NCBI RefSeq assembly: GCF_004681125.1
Contig: NZ_SIHO01000001.1
Location: forward strand, 1-64,000
Direction of reading: 5' to 3'
Source of the DNA: Glacieibacterium arshaanense
GTDB lineage: Bacteria; Pseudomonadota; Alphaproteobacteria; Sphingomonadales; Sphingomonadaceae
Length of the DNA: 64,000 nucleotides
The notes beneath the pieces are model-generated. The model saw nothing but the letters and a program-made list of their open reading frames with translations, was not told the origin of the DNA and made no database searches. Both the position numbers and the translations under genes were made by a program. Each line of letters opens with the position of its first letter. Within the stretch, counting starts at the first letter, position 1. This document shows positions 1 to 8,758 of the stretch, one piece after another.

Positions 1-253
1 CGCCTCGCTGCGCGGTTCGGCTGGCTGGCTGCACACCAGCGGCGACCGCTCGCCGGAAGCCATCGTCGCCATCACGGGCACAAACAGCCCGGCGTCGATC
101 TACGGTGTGGCGTTCGACGAGGATGCGGCTTCGCTCGAAGCCGGTATCGACTACAGCTTCGGCGCCTTCCGCGTCGGCGTTGGCTACGTCGGTGTCCTGG
201 GCAAGAACACCAAGGACAACGGCGTGACCGCAACGCTGAGCTGGGGCTTCTAA
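1..253 (+). CDS. C-terminal end of an autotransporter-like outer-membrane beta-barrel protein (partial)
   Basis: Only the last 83 codons are in the window, read from base 2 and ending in TAA at 251-253. The fragment alternates polar and apolar residues in strand-like blocks (ASLEAGIDYSFG, FRVGVGYVG, GVTATLSWGF) and ends in a terminal phenylalanine, the usual signature for BAM-dependent insertion of an outer-membrane barrel. The block spacing and the ending resemble the C-terminal strands of autotransporter domains, such as the complete example at 59715-62531. The passenger and signal peptide lie outside the window, so the function is unknown. A strong hairpin follows about 35 bases after the stop. 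Confidence 0.7.
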   Translation, partial: ASLRGSAGWLHTSGDRSPEAIVAITGTNSPASIYGVAFDEDAASLEAGIDYSFGAFRVGVGYVGVLGKNTKDNGVTATLSWGF

Positions 254-288
254 GCCAGCTACGTCGCAGCTGCGGCAAAACATGCAAG

Positions 289-319
289 CGGCGGGGGTCA
301 ACATTGACCTCCGCCGTTT
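289..319 (+). terminator. Hairpin terminator after the barrel gene
   Basis: Bases 289-301 pair with 304-316 along 13 positions with a single G-U wobble (295/310), and TTT follows. It lies just downstream of the stop codon at 253, so it probably ends that transcript. The T run is short, so efficiency is uncertain. Confidence 0.6.
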
Positions 320-426
320 CGCTGTCTAGCGCTGGTGCATGAACTTCCTGTCCGACAATGCGGCGTGAAAGTTCAATGCCGCAGGTGCTTTGCTGCCAGC
401 CAATGTCAGCTTACATCGGGTGCAGA

Positions 427-486
427 ACCGGAAGCTGCCGTTCGGCAAACGGCCCCGAAACGGAATGGCTGGTTTTCAGCGCCCAC
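427..486. repeat. Dispersed intergenic repeat, copy 1
   Basis: Contains GCTGCCGTTCG and ACGGAATGGC, which recur in the other copies near 7088, 34521, 36019, 37561, 38440 and 48518. It sits in the 254-733 gap, where no convincing gene is visible: short reading frames on both strands have no recognisable domain and overlap the repeat. Confidence 0.5.
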
Positions 487-733
487 ATGACCGAAGTTGC
501 CGTCCGCGCAGGGAATTGCCAGGTTGGCGTCTAGCTGAGCTAGCCGCCGCTGAGCGTCGCGTTTGCAAATCTGCCAATTTGTGGGAACTTTGTGTCCCGC
601 GTGCCGGCTACAGACGCACCGCAATGGCCAGAAGTCGCGCCGATGCACTGCACTGAGCGGCACTGACACCCCACGGTCTGGCAATTTGCCGACGCTCGGC
701 TAATGTCGCCTCTGCGCAACGCAAGGGGGTTGG

Positions 734-2662
734 GTGGTCGACGTTTTCGTTTCCTACAAAGCGGAGGACCGCGCCCGTGTGGCGCCGCTGGTCAAGGCGC
801 TGCAGGCCGAAGGGCTGTCCCTCTGGTGGGATGCACACATCGGCGGCGGCGACGACTGGCGCGCCAGCATCGAGAGCAATCTGGAAGCCGCGCGCGTCGT
901 CATCGTCGTCTGGAGCACACGTTCGGTTGGCCCCGAGGGACGCTTCGTGCGCGACGAAGCGACCTGGGCGCAACGGCGCGGCGCCTATCTGCCGGTGCGT
1001 ATCGATGCGGTTGATCCGCCGTTGGGCTTTGGCGAAATCCAGGCGCTGCAACTCAGCGGCTGGAAGGGCGCGCGCAGCGATGCACGCTACAAGGCCGTGT
1101 TGGCGGCAGTACGGGCGCGCACAAGTGGGGAGGCACTTGTCGCCCTTGCACCTGTGCCGCTTCCAGCCAAGGGCCTGGACCGACGCCTGTTGCTCGGCGG
1201 CGGCGGCGCGCTGCTGGCGGCGGGGGCGGGTTTCGGCGCCTGGCGGATGTGGGGTGGCAATGTGCCTGCCGGGGCGATTTCAATCGCCGTGCTGCCGTTT
1301 ACCAATCTGTCGGTTGATCCCGAACAGGCGTATTTTTCCGACGGTCTGGCCGAGGAATTGCGCACGACGCTGGCGCGGATTCCCGAGGTCAAGGTCATCG
1401 GCCGGGTCAGTTCGGAGAAGTTCCGCGATGCCGACGATCTAAAAGACGTCGCAGCGCAATTGGGTGTCGATACCGTCCTGACCGGCAGCGTTCGCAAATC
1501 GCCCAGCAAGGTGCGCATCTCTGCCCAGTTGATTGACGGCAAGACCAGCGTCGAGCGCTGGTCGGACAGCTTTGACCGGGCGCCGGGCGACGTTATTGCC
1601 ATCCAGAGCAGCATCGCCACCGCCGTCGCGGCGGCGCTGAGTACCCGGATCGGCAGCCAGATCGGCCGGCAACTGAGCGCAGAGGGGGCAGGCGGCACCG
1701 GCAATGCCGAGGCGCAGGCACTGTTCCTGAAGCAGCGGCAATTGGGCCTGACCGGCGACGGGGAGGACATTGCACGCCAGCGCATCGCACTGCTCGATGC
1801 CGCCCTGGCGCTTGACCCAGACTATGCCGACGCGATTGCCAACAAGAGCGTCCTGGTCAGATTTTATGGCAACCCGGCCGACCCACAGGCCGCGCGGGCC
1901 GCGGCGCGGACGCTGATCAAGCGCGCCGTCACGGTCGCCCCACAATCGGCCTATGTGCGCATCATCAATGCCAGCGGCATGATGTTCGACGGCAACATCA
2001 AGGGCTCGGTCGCAGAGGCCGACGCGGCGCTGAAACTGAACAGCAACGATGTCCGGGTGCTGGCCATCGCCGCGCGCCTGATCGGCATCGCCTATCCCGC
2101 CCGGGGTGCCACTCTGGCGCGGGCCGGGCTGACGCGGGATCCGTTCAATGCCAACAGCCAGGCTGCGCTGGCCGACACGCTGACCCGTGACCGGCAGTAT
2201 CGCGAGGCGCTGACGGCTGCGGACGCTGCGTTGGCGCTTTCGAATGGCTCGTTCGGGTGGACCGAAAAGATCGCGGTGCTGTTGGCAACCGGCGACTTTG
2301 CCTCAGCACGCATTGGCCTGCCGCAGTTCAAACTGGACTGGCAGCGTTACGCCGCCACCGCCGTGATCGAGGCGCGGACCGGCAGCCGTGCCGCAAGCGA
2401 TGCAGCGGTTGCGGCCCTCGATGCCATCAACAACGACAGATTCCATTACCAGCTGGCGCAGATCCATGCCCAACGCGGGGAGAAGGCGCTGGCGCTGGCA
2501 TCGCTCGACAAGGCACTGGCGACGCATGACAGCGCCGTGCAATTCTCGCTGACCGATCCGCTGCTCGATCCGTTGCGCCGCGAGCCCCGCTTCAGGGCCT
2601 TGGTGGCGGAACTGTTTCCAGCCGATGCGGTGGCGGCGATGGCGAAGCGGCTGGGAACCTAG
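734..2662 (+). CDS. TIR-domain membrane protein with TolB-like and TPR regions
   Basis: This 642-residue protein starts at GTG 734, 5-6 bases after AAGGGGG. Residues 3-125 form a TIR domain: VFVSYKAED at the start, the WWD-x3-GGG-DDW block at 31-42, and a glutamate at 75 in FVRDE, where catalytic Glu of NAD-cleaving TIR domains usually lies. A glycine/alanine-rich transmembrane segment follows (about 151-170). Residues 182-300 match the TolB-like/FlgO fold often found in sphingomonad signalling proteins (IAVLPFTNLS, FSDGLAEEL, VDTVLTGSVRK). The rest to residue 640 is alpha-helical and TPR-like, with repeated A-x3-DPDYADA patterns. The TIR part would face the cytoplasm and the TPR part the periplasm. 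Whether it is an NADase, a scaffold or a defence protein cannot be decided here. No partner gene lies beside it. Confidence 0.8.
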   Translation: MVDVFVSYKAEDRARVAPLVKALQAEGLSLWWDAHIGGGDDWRASIESNLEAARVVIVVWSTRSVGPEGRFVRDEATWAQRRGAYLPVRIDAVDPPLGFGEIQALQLSGWKGARSDARYKAVLAAVRARTSGEALVALAPVPLPAKGLDRRLLLGGGGALLAAGAGFGAWRMWGGNVPAGAISIAVLPFTNLSVDPEQAYFSDGLAEELRTTLARIPEVKVIGRVSSEKFRDADDLKDVAAQLGVDTVLTGSVRKSPSKVRISAQLIDGKTSVERWSDSFDRAPGDVIAIQSSIATAVAAALSTRIGSQIGRQLSAEGAGGTGNAEAQALFLKQRQLGLTGDGEDIARQRIALLDAALALDPDYADAIANKSVLVRFYGNPADPQAARAAARTLIKRAVTVAPQSAYVRIINASGMMFDGNIKGSVAEADAALKLNSNDVRVLAIAARLIGIAYPARGATLARAGLTRDPFNANSQAALADTLTRDRQYREALTAADAALALSNGSFGWTEKIAVLLATGDFASARIGLPQFKLDWQRYAATAVIEARTGSRAASDAAVAALDAINNDRFHYQLAQIHAQRGEKALALASLDKALATHDSAVQFSLTDPLLDPLRREPRFRALVAELFPADAVAAMAKRLGT

Positions 2663-2842
2663 GGGGCCGCGGTCAAACACAAGCTGGCGATAGATTTCGC
2701 AAATGGGGCGCGGCGCGGCGAGGCGGATATTGGTCTAGTGTGGGGCCGAAAGCTGACTGACGGCAAATCGCCGCAATTCAGACATTGCGGACATTTACGC
2801 TCCAATTGCGCGCAGCGTAGCTCAAGCGCCGCCCGATCCCGC

Positions 2843-4891
2843 TTAAGGTCGGCGTGCGGGGCCAATTTGCGGTGCTGCCACTGGTGCTGCCATGCCATAG
2901 AATATCACGACACCCTGTCCGCCGCAGCGCGTGGATAGAGCTTCGGGCGGCACACCTATGCAGGCATCGATATCCTGCCAGTTGTTCATTGCCCAGACGT
3001 TGCCGGCGGGATCGACCGCGATGTCGGTGAGCATTTGCAAGCCGCCACCGACATAGCCTTCGGGCGGCGAGATCTGGTCGCCGGTCTTGAAGCCGGGCGG
3101 GCAATTTTCGGTACGCGCCCCGCACAGCTGCACAATTGGGCTGCTTGCGCCGGCAAAGTTCGAAATCCAGACATTGTCGTTGCCGTCGACGACCACCGCC
3201 CAAGGGCCGGGCAGACCGCCGCTCTTGAACGGGGCGCCGGGGAAAGAACTGCCGTCGGGGCGGATCAGGGTCACCGATCCACCATGTTCGCCGCCCTTTT
3301 GCTTCGACATGATTGACGTCAGATAGTCGGATGCCGATGCGACGCCGCGTTCTTTCAGGTGCACGCCCATGTCGACAAGGTGTGCCATGCCGAGCGCACC
3401 GGTACCGAAGCGATTGGTAATCCAGGCATTGCCGAGGCTGTCGATGGCCATGCCGCTGTTGTTGATGCCGGTGGCATGCTTTTCGACCTTGGTCGGATCG
3501 GCGGCCGAAAACACCGTGACATGCGGCGCGCCGCTATTCGACACCCAGATCCGGTCTTGCTGGTCGATAGCGAGATGGAACGGCGCGGCAAACGACTTGC
3601 ACGGCTCGGCGCTCTTGCCCTCGCAGACGATGCGGCCTTTGGCGATGTCGCCCTTGGGGAAATAGACGAGCTGGTCCTTTTCGATCCCCAGTGCCCAGAC
3701 ATCACCTGTCTTGGTGACGATGATGCCCTGCATCAGCCCGAGCCGGCCACCGAACGTCAGCCCCTCGGGCGGCGTTAGAGGCTTGCCGCTCTTGTCGAAC
3801 ACGGTGATCGCTTTGCTGCCGTAGCTGGTAAGCCAGGCGTTGTCGTTGCCGTCGACCGCCGCGCCAAACGTCCCGCCTTCCATCCCGCCGCCGGTGAAGC
3901 CGGTGGTGATCGGCGACAGCGGCTTGCCGTTGGGCGCGAACTTGCTGGCATGGCCCTGCCAAAGCGAGTCCTGACCCTGCCAGCCGATGGTAAAGTTGTC
4001 GCCGACCCACAGATTGCCCTGACTGTCGAACATCGCCTTGCCACCGGCGCGGTAGCCGCCGCCGTCGAACTTGAGCGGCATGACCCAGGCGCTAGGCTCG
4101 CGCAGCAGGTACGGCATGAACGGCACCTCGCGCATCTGCGTGCGCGGGTTGGTCGGGTAGAAGTCAGCGATCAGCGCCAGCGCCCGCGCCGGCTTGTACC
4201 AGGGGTTGCGCGCAATCGTGCGGATTGCGGCGAACGTATCACGCGGCGCGTCTTGGTCGGGGCCTTGCGCTGCAGCAAACAGCAGCGCGCAGGCGTTTGC
4301 ACGCACGCTCGTCACACAGCCCGCCATCGCATCGGCGAGCGTCGCGAAATTCGCCATCGTCGGCGTCTGGCCGCCGTTGAGCGGGCCTTGGATCGCCTCG
4401 CCCCAGCCTCCGGTTTCGAGATCGACGAAGTTGGGGACATTGCCCGCGGCGATTTTGAGCCCGAGCGGCTGTCCGCTAATGCCGCGGTTGTCGATGAACT
4501 GCGCGTGCGTGTAGGCGGCAGCGATCGAGGTGAACTCATTGATTGTGAGGCGCGGCGGTGTCTCGCTGCCCAACACCGTCACCAGCGTGATTGCCGGATT
4601 TTCGCCGCCGCGCAGCGCCGAACGACCGCCCTTGGCGATCAGATAGTGGCTGGTGCCCGCTGCGGCAGCGGGGATGTCGATGGTGAAACGACCCTCGGCA
4701 TTCGTCGTCGCATGGGCGATTTCCTGCGGTGCGGTCGAAGACGCTACCCATAAGGTGACGGCAGCGCCGGCGACCGGTGCGTTGCCGCCCAGAACCCGGC
4801 CTTCGACCATGCGGGCGCTGGCCCCGCCCGCAGCGCACGTCAGTGCCGCTGCGCCGGCCAGAACGATGTATTTGCCTATCGTGTTCATCAA
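2843..4891 (-). CDS. Secreted NHL/SMP-30-type beta-propeller protein with carboxypeptidase-regulatory-like domain
   Basis: This 682-residue protein has a clear signal peptide (MMNTIGKYIVLAGAAALTCA, cleavage near ASA-R at 26). Residues about 28-110 form a CarboxypepD-regulatory/Ig-like domain (VEGRVLGGNAPVAGAAVTLW, GRFTIDIP). From about residue 250 to the end there are at least six propeller-blade repeats of the form D-x2-GN-x-W-x-(S/G/T)-N (NLWVGDNF, NAWLTSYG, RIWVSNSG, NAWITNRF, NVWISNFA, NVWAMNNW). Such proteins are periplasmic or surface binding proteins or lactonase-like enzymes. The catalytic metal ligands of SMP-30 could not be placed with confidence. The gene lies 30 bases downstream of the outer-membrane protein gene 4922-5776 and is probably co-transcribed with it. 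Confidence 0.75.
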   Translation of the reverse strand: MMNTIGKYIVLAGAAALTCAAGGASARMVEGRVLGGNAPVAGAAVTLWVASSTAPQEIAHATTNAEGRFTIDIPAAAAGTSHYLIAKGGRSALRGGENPAITLVTVLGSETPPRLTINEFTSIAAAYTHAQFIDNRGISGQPLGLKIAAGNVPNFVDLETGGWGEAIQGPLNGGQTPTMANFATLADAMAGCVTSVRANACALLFAAAQGPDQDAPRDTFAAIRTIARNPWYKPARALALIADFYPTNPRTQMREVPFMPYLLREPSAWVMPLKFDGGGYRAGGKAMFDSQGNLWVGDNFTIGWQGQDSLWQGHASKFAPNGKPLSPITTGFTGGGMEGGTFGAAVDGNDNAWLTSYGSKAITVFDKSGKPLTPPEGLTFGGRLGLMQGIIVTKTGDVWALGIEKDQLVYFPKGDIAKGRIVCEGKSAEPCKSFAAPFHLAIDQQDRIWVSNSGAPHVTVFSAADPTKVEKHATGINNSGMAIDSLGNAWITNRFGTGALGMAHLVDMGVHLKERGVASASDYLTSIMSKQKGGEHGGSVTLIRPDGSSFPGAPFKSGGLPGPWAVVVDGNDNVWISNFAGASSPIVQLCGARTENCPPGFKTGDQISPPEGYVGGGLQMLTDIAVDPAGNVWAMNNWQDIDACIGVPPEALSTRCGGQGVVIFYGMAAPVAAPQIGPARRP

Positions 4892-4921
4892 GGCTGCTCC
4901 TGCTGCTTTCGAATGCGCGCG

Positions 4922-5776
4922 CTATTTCTTGCCCGTCGGAAACAGGAATGTGGCGAAGGCGCGGATACCCCATTCGGCGGTGCCTTCTGGCCGCGACACA
5001 TAATACCGCCCGCCGGCACCGAACTGGACGCGCTGGCCACCGATCTTCATCAGCTGCGCGACATCGAGGTTGATCGGCACGGCACACTGGTTGCCCTGAA
5101 GTTTCCAGTTACACGTCGTTTCGCTGTTGAGGATGACGGTGGTGAAGTGCCTCGTGGTGTAGGTCAGGAACGGCTGGACATATAGCGCATCTACATCAGC
5201 CTGACGCGCATTGCCGGCGAATGACCACATCTGGTTGGCAAGCACGCCGATCGTCCACGGACCGGATTGCTTGAGAGCGACACCTGTGGGCCCGATCGAC
5301 CATTTGGCACCACCCAGGCCCGGGCTCGTGCTCGTCGGAACCAGGATCACCGGGCCGACGCCCCAGATCAGGCCGCCCTTCGTGGGCGACAGGAAAAAGC
5401 TCTGCGTCGTGTCACCGAAGCCGGTCTGTCCGGTCGCGGGGCCCGGCGTGATATGGCTTTGCGTGATGAACGGCAGGATCGTGCGCGAGATCAGGTTCCA
5501 GTCATCGTTTAGGTGGATCGGCACCACCGGCTGGATGTTGACCCAATATTTGCTACCCTTGCCGTCGGGGCCGCCGCCCGAATCCCAATTGCCCTGGAAC
5601 GGTACGCTGATCAGGTCCGCCACCGGGTTGGACAATTGCTTGGCGAGTTTTGCAGCTTCTTCTTCGGCGGTGGCGGCAGGCACCCCTTCGGCACACGCAG
5701 GCGCAGTCAGCGTGATTGCTCCCAGCGTCGCCGCAAATAGGGTGACGCGGATCGACGATGAATTCCGTTGGTTCAT
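4922..5776 (-). CDS. Outer-membrane transporter-like beta-barrel protein
   Basis: I chose ATG 5776 (284 residues) because it is preceded by GGAAAG and starts a good signal peptide (MNQRNSSSIRVTLFAATLGA, cleavage after ACA near 28). A frame extension to 5875 adds 33 residues unlike a leader. The mature protein is rich in beta-strand patterns (WVNIQPVVPIHL, WNLISRTILPFI, GFGDTTQSFFLSP, LIWGVGPVILVPTS) and resembles the MetA-pathway/phenol-degradation and general transporter family of outer-membrane proteins. It ends in FATFLFPTGKK. It is the upstream gene of a pair with the propeller protein, so both may handle the same extracellular ligand. An AraC gene diverges from it 197 bases away. Confidence 0.7.
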   Translation of the reverse strand: MNQRNSSSIRVTLFAATLGAITLTAPACAEGVPAATAEEEAAKLAKQLSNPVADLISVPFQGNWDSGGGPDGKGSKYWVNIQPVVPIHLNDDWNLISRTILPFITQSHITPGPATGQTGFGDTTQSFFLSPTKGGLIWGVGPVILVPTSTSPGLGGAKWSIGPTGVALKQSGPWTIGVLANQMWSFAGNARQADVDALYVQPFLTYTTRHFTTVILNSETTCNWKLQGNQCAVPINLDVAQLMKIGGQRVQFGAGGRYYVSRPEGTAEWGIRAFATFLFPTGKK

Positions 5777-5972
5777 TTCTGGTCTTTCCGTGCGTGAGTG
5801 AGCGGACAGCCGAGCCCCGGCGCAGTTTACATCCAGCTGATATTTACGCCGACGTTCTAAAGCTGGTATTGTCATTTTGCGCCGATTTCAGACGAATTTT
5901 CAGCAGACCGCGGCCTATGACCGCGCCGCATGGTAACTCTGGGGGAGACGGGAGATCGCGAGGCAATTCCCA

Positions 5973-6983
5973 CTGTTCGCGCGCGCGTCAGGCTTCGGCC
6001 CGCTGTTTTCTATCGTCGCGCGCGATTTCGGTGACGATGCCGCTAATGTTCTGCGCAAGCGTAGCCATTTGCCCGGATTTGCCGAACAGCCGGTGCTTGA
6101 TGCACTCATGCCGGTGCCCTTTCAAAGCATCATTCATACCTTCACCGATGCATCCATGTTGCTGGGTGATCGAACGATTGGCGCCCGCATAGGTGTCGCA
6201 ATGCCGGCACAGGCATTCGGACCCTATATGGCGTTCGCACTCGCCGCCAACGACCTCGCTGGGGTGGTCAGTCGCGCGCAAGCCTATTCGCGTTTGCACA
6301 CCAACGGCGTTGCGTCACATCTCATGGTGCACGGCGCGCGAGCGACCTGGCGTCTGACCTATGCGATCGAGGGAACGACCGATCTGGATAACCATGCACT
6401 GCACATCATCGTGCCGCTGATCGCAGTTCTCCGCGAATTTGGCGACCGCGATGCGGACCAGATCGCCGTGCACATCGTCAGTGGCTATGCACCCGATGCG
6501 CGTGCCATCGAAGCCATTGTCGGCAGCCGAGTGGTACCACGCAGTAGCGCCCATGCTGTGTCGTTTCCGGCAGCATGGCTGCGCCGGCGACGACCAGCGC
6601 CAAAATGGGCCGAGGACGTATCTCTCGACGCCCTGCCACAATATCTCCAGGTGCCGCTGCCGACATCACTGGTCGATGCGGTGCGGCATGCGCTCGCCGG
6701 TAGGCCACTCGAGGACACTGTTGATCTGGAATCGATCGCCGCGGAACTGGGCCGGGCCGGTCGCACGCTGCAACACGGTTTGGCATGCGAAGGCGTCTCA
6801 TATCGTGACATAGTACGCAATGTGCGGATCGAACGCGCAATTCAAATGCTGGCCGAATCCAATCGACCGATCGCCGAAATCGCCCAACACGTCGGCTACA
6901 CGGATCAGGCGAATTTTCACCGGGCATTTGTTGCCGTGACCGGCGCAACGCCGAAGCAACACCGCAAAGCATCACGTAGCTGA
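5973..6983 (+). CDS. AraC-family transcriptional regulator (arabinose-binding-like N-terminal domain)
   Basis: The C-terminal third is a two-helix-turn-helix AraC domain (VDLESIAAELGRAGRTLQHGL; IAEIAQHVGYTDQANFHRAF; ATPKQHR). The N-terminal part, with GARIGVAMP and a VDGHGARATW-like stretch, matches the arabinose-binding-like domain of OruR/ArgR-type regulators. The usual start is a problem: the first standard start in frame is TTG 6069, but residues typical of the family (SGFGPLFSIVARDFGDDA, VLRKRSHLPGF) are encoded upstream to about 5973, where a CTG lies 9 bases after GAGG. I therefore give 5973, which yields 336 residues, a normal family length. The alternative is a shorter 304-residue protein. 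It diverges from the outer-membrane gene and precedes the aldehyde dehydrogenase cluster, which it may control. Confidence 0.7.
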   Translation: MFARASGFGPLFSIVARDFGDDAANVLRKRSHLPGFAEQPVLDALMPVPFQSIIHTFTDASMLLGDRTIGARIGVAMPAQAFGPYMAFALAANDLAGVVSRAQAYSRLHTNGVASHLMVHGARATWRLTYAIEGTTDLDNHALHIIVPLIAVLREFGDRDADQIAVHIVSGYAPDARAIEAIVGSRVVPRSSAHAVSFPAAWLRRRRPAPKWAEDVSLDALPQYLQVPLPTSLVDAVRHALAGRPLEDTVDLESIAAELGRAGRTLQHGLACEGVSYRDIVRNVRIERAIQMLAESNRPIAEIAQHVGYTDQANFHRAFVAVTGATPKQHRKASRS

Positions 6984-7087
6984 GAGACCACAGTCGACTT
7001 TAAATGGACTCGCCTAAGGTTCATGGAGACGCACGGATTGCTCGGAACTGCCGGATGGGGCGCTATAGGGACCTTACCAACTTCGGC

Positions 7088-7160
7088 CGAATTGGGGCCG
7101 TAAGCGGAATGGCGGGTTGGTGGCCCTTTGGCAGCGGAAACTGCCGTTCGTTCACGTTCG
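7088..7160. repeat. Dispersed intergenic repeat, copy 2
   Basis: Contains ATTGGGGCCG, GCGGAATGGCGGG and AACTGCCGTTCG in the same order as the best copy at 37561. It fills much of the 6984-7286 gap between the AraC gene and the aldehyde dehydrogenase gene. I see no gene in that gap. Confidence 0.55.
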
Positions 7161-7286
7161 GCGAAGACGGACGGCATTGTGCATTGCATAGCCTCCACGT
7201 CGCCCAAATGCGCAGCTCTCCATCACAGTTGTAATCGATTGGGCACGCGGCTTACGTGCGAGGTCAGGATTGGATAGCAATTCGAC

Positions 7287-8750
7287 ATGACGCGCGAACA
7301 GCCAAAATCCAGCCAGCTGCAACGCTGGGATCATTACATCAATGGCGCCAGCCATGCGCCGGCTAGCGGTAACTATATCGATGCCTTCGACCCCTGCGCC
7401 GGTGCGGCGGTGGACCAGGTTGCTGCCGGTTCGGCGGCCGATGTCGACCTTGCGGTGCGCGCTGCGGCTGCGGCAGCGGCTGCCTGGCGCGACCGTCGGC
7501 CGATCGAGCGCGGGCGCATCATGCTCGCCATTGCCGCCAAGATCCGCGAGAAGGCCGCGCATATCGCGGCCATCGAAAGCCGGCAGACCGGCAAGCCGGC
7601 GTGGCAGTCACCGCTCGAAGTCGAGGTCGCGGCACAATATTTCGAATTTTACGGCGGGCTGGCAAACCTGTTCCATGGCGAGGTCATCGGGCTCGGCGCC
7701 GGCTATCATTCGTACACCACGCGCGAGCCGTTCGGTGTCGTTGGCGTCATCACGCCTTGGAATGCGCCGATCAACCAGGCCGCGCGCGGTATCGCTCCGG
7801 CGCTGGCGGCGGGCAACACCGTTGTCGCCAAGCCGTCCGAATTCACCTCCGCCTCCACTGTCGAGTTGGCGCGACTGGCGTGCGAGGAATGCGGCCTGCC
7901 ACCGGGCGTGTTCAACGTCGTGCTGGGCGAAGGCGAAGCGTGCGGCGCGGCGCTGGTGTCGCATCCGCTGGTACGCAAGGTCGCGTTCACCGGCAGTGTC
8001 CGCGCCGGCCGTGCAATCAGCCATATTGCGGCCGAGCGGCTTATCCCGCTGACGCTCGAGCTCGGTGGTAAATCGCCCAACATCATCTTCGACGATGCCG
8101 ACCTGAAGCAGGCGATCCCCGGCGCCGTGCGCGCGTTTTCGGGTAATGCCGGGCAGGTCTGCCTCGCCGGCAGCCGGCTGCTGGTCCAGACGTCGGTCCA
8201 CGGCCAGGTTGTCGAGGCGCTCGCTGCCGCGGTCGCTGCGGTCAAGGTGGGCCCGCAGAGCGACGCGATGGTCGGCCCGATCACGACGCGCGCACAGTAC
8301 GACCGCGTCCGCAGCTATTTCGAGATTGCCCGGCAGGACGGCGCCCGTGCCATTGTTGGCGGCAATCTCGATGCGCGTGACGAATGGAACGCGGGCTGGT
8401 TCGTGCCGCCCACGGTCTATGCCGGCGTCACCAACGACATGCGCATCGCACGCGAGGAAATCTTCGGCCCGGTGCTGGTCGTCATTCCATTTGCCGACGA
8501 AGCGGAGGCTATCCGCATCGCCAATGATACCGAATATGGCCTCGCCGCTGGAATCTGGACGCAGAATCTGTCGCGTGCACACCGGGTCGCGGCGGCGCTC
8601 GAGGCGGGTCAGATCTACGTCAACGAATATCAAGCCGGTGGCGTCGAGACGCCGCTCGGTGGCTACAAGAACAGCGGCTACGGTCGCGAAAAGGGCATCG
8701 AAGCGCTGCACCACTATACGCAGCTCAAGTGCGTCACCATCAAGCTTTAG
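7287..8750 (+). CDS. NAD(P)-dependent aldehyde dehydrogenase
   Basis: A 487-residue protein of the normal ALDH length. It oxidises an aldehyde to the acid, with NAD(P) as electron acceptor, in the cytoplasm. Visible landmarks are the cofactor-fold block GVVGVITPWNAPINQ, KPSEFTSAS, the general-base glutamate in LELGGKSPN (near 258), and the catalytic cysteine C292 in GQVCLAGSR. It begins the first plus-strand operon of the catabolic region; the next gene starts 8 bases after its stop. The substrate is not evident. Family members of this kind act on many aliphatic and aromatic aldehydes. Confidence 0.9.
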   Translation: MTREQPKSSQLQRWDHYINGASHAPASGNYIDAFDPCAGAAVDQVAAGSAADVDLAVRAAAAAAAAWRDRRPIERGRIMLAIAAKIREKAAHIAAIESRQTGKPAWQSPLEVEVAAQYFEFYGGLANLFHGEVIGLGAGYHSYTTREPFGVVGVITPWNAPINQAARGIAPALAAGNTVVAKPSEFTSASTVELARLACEECGLPPGVFNVVLGEGEACGAALVSHPLVRKVAFTGSVRAGRAISHIAAERLIPLTLELGGKSPNIIFDDADLKQAIPGAVRAFSGNAGQVCLAGSRLLVQTSVHGQVVEALAAAVAAVKVGPQSDAMVGPITTRAQYDRVRSYFEIARQDGARAIVGGNLDARDEWNAGWFVPPTVYAGVTNDMRIAREEIFGPVLVVIPFADEAEAIRIANDTEYGLAAGIWTQNLSRAHRVAAALEAGQIYVNEYQAGGVETPLGGYKNSGYGREKGIEALHHYTQLKCVTIKL

Positions 8751-8758
8751 GCACGCCA

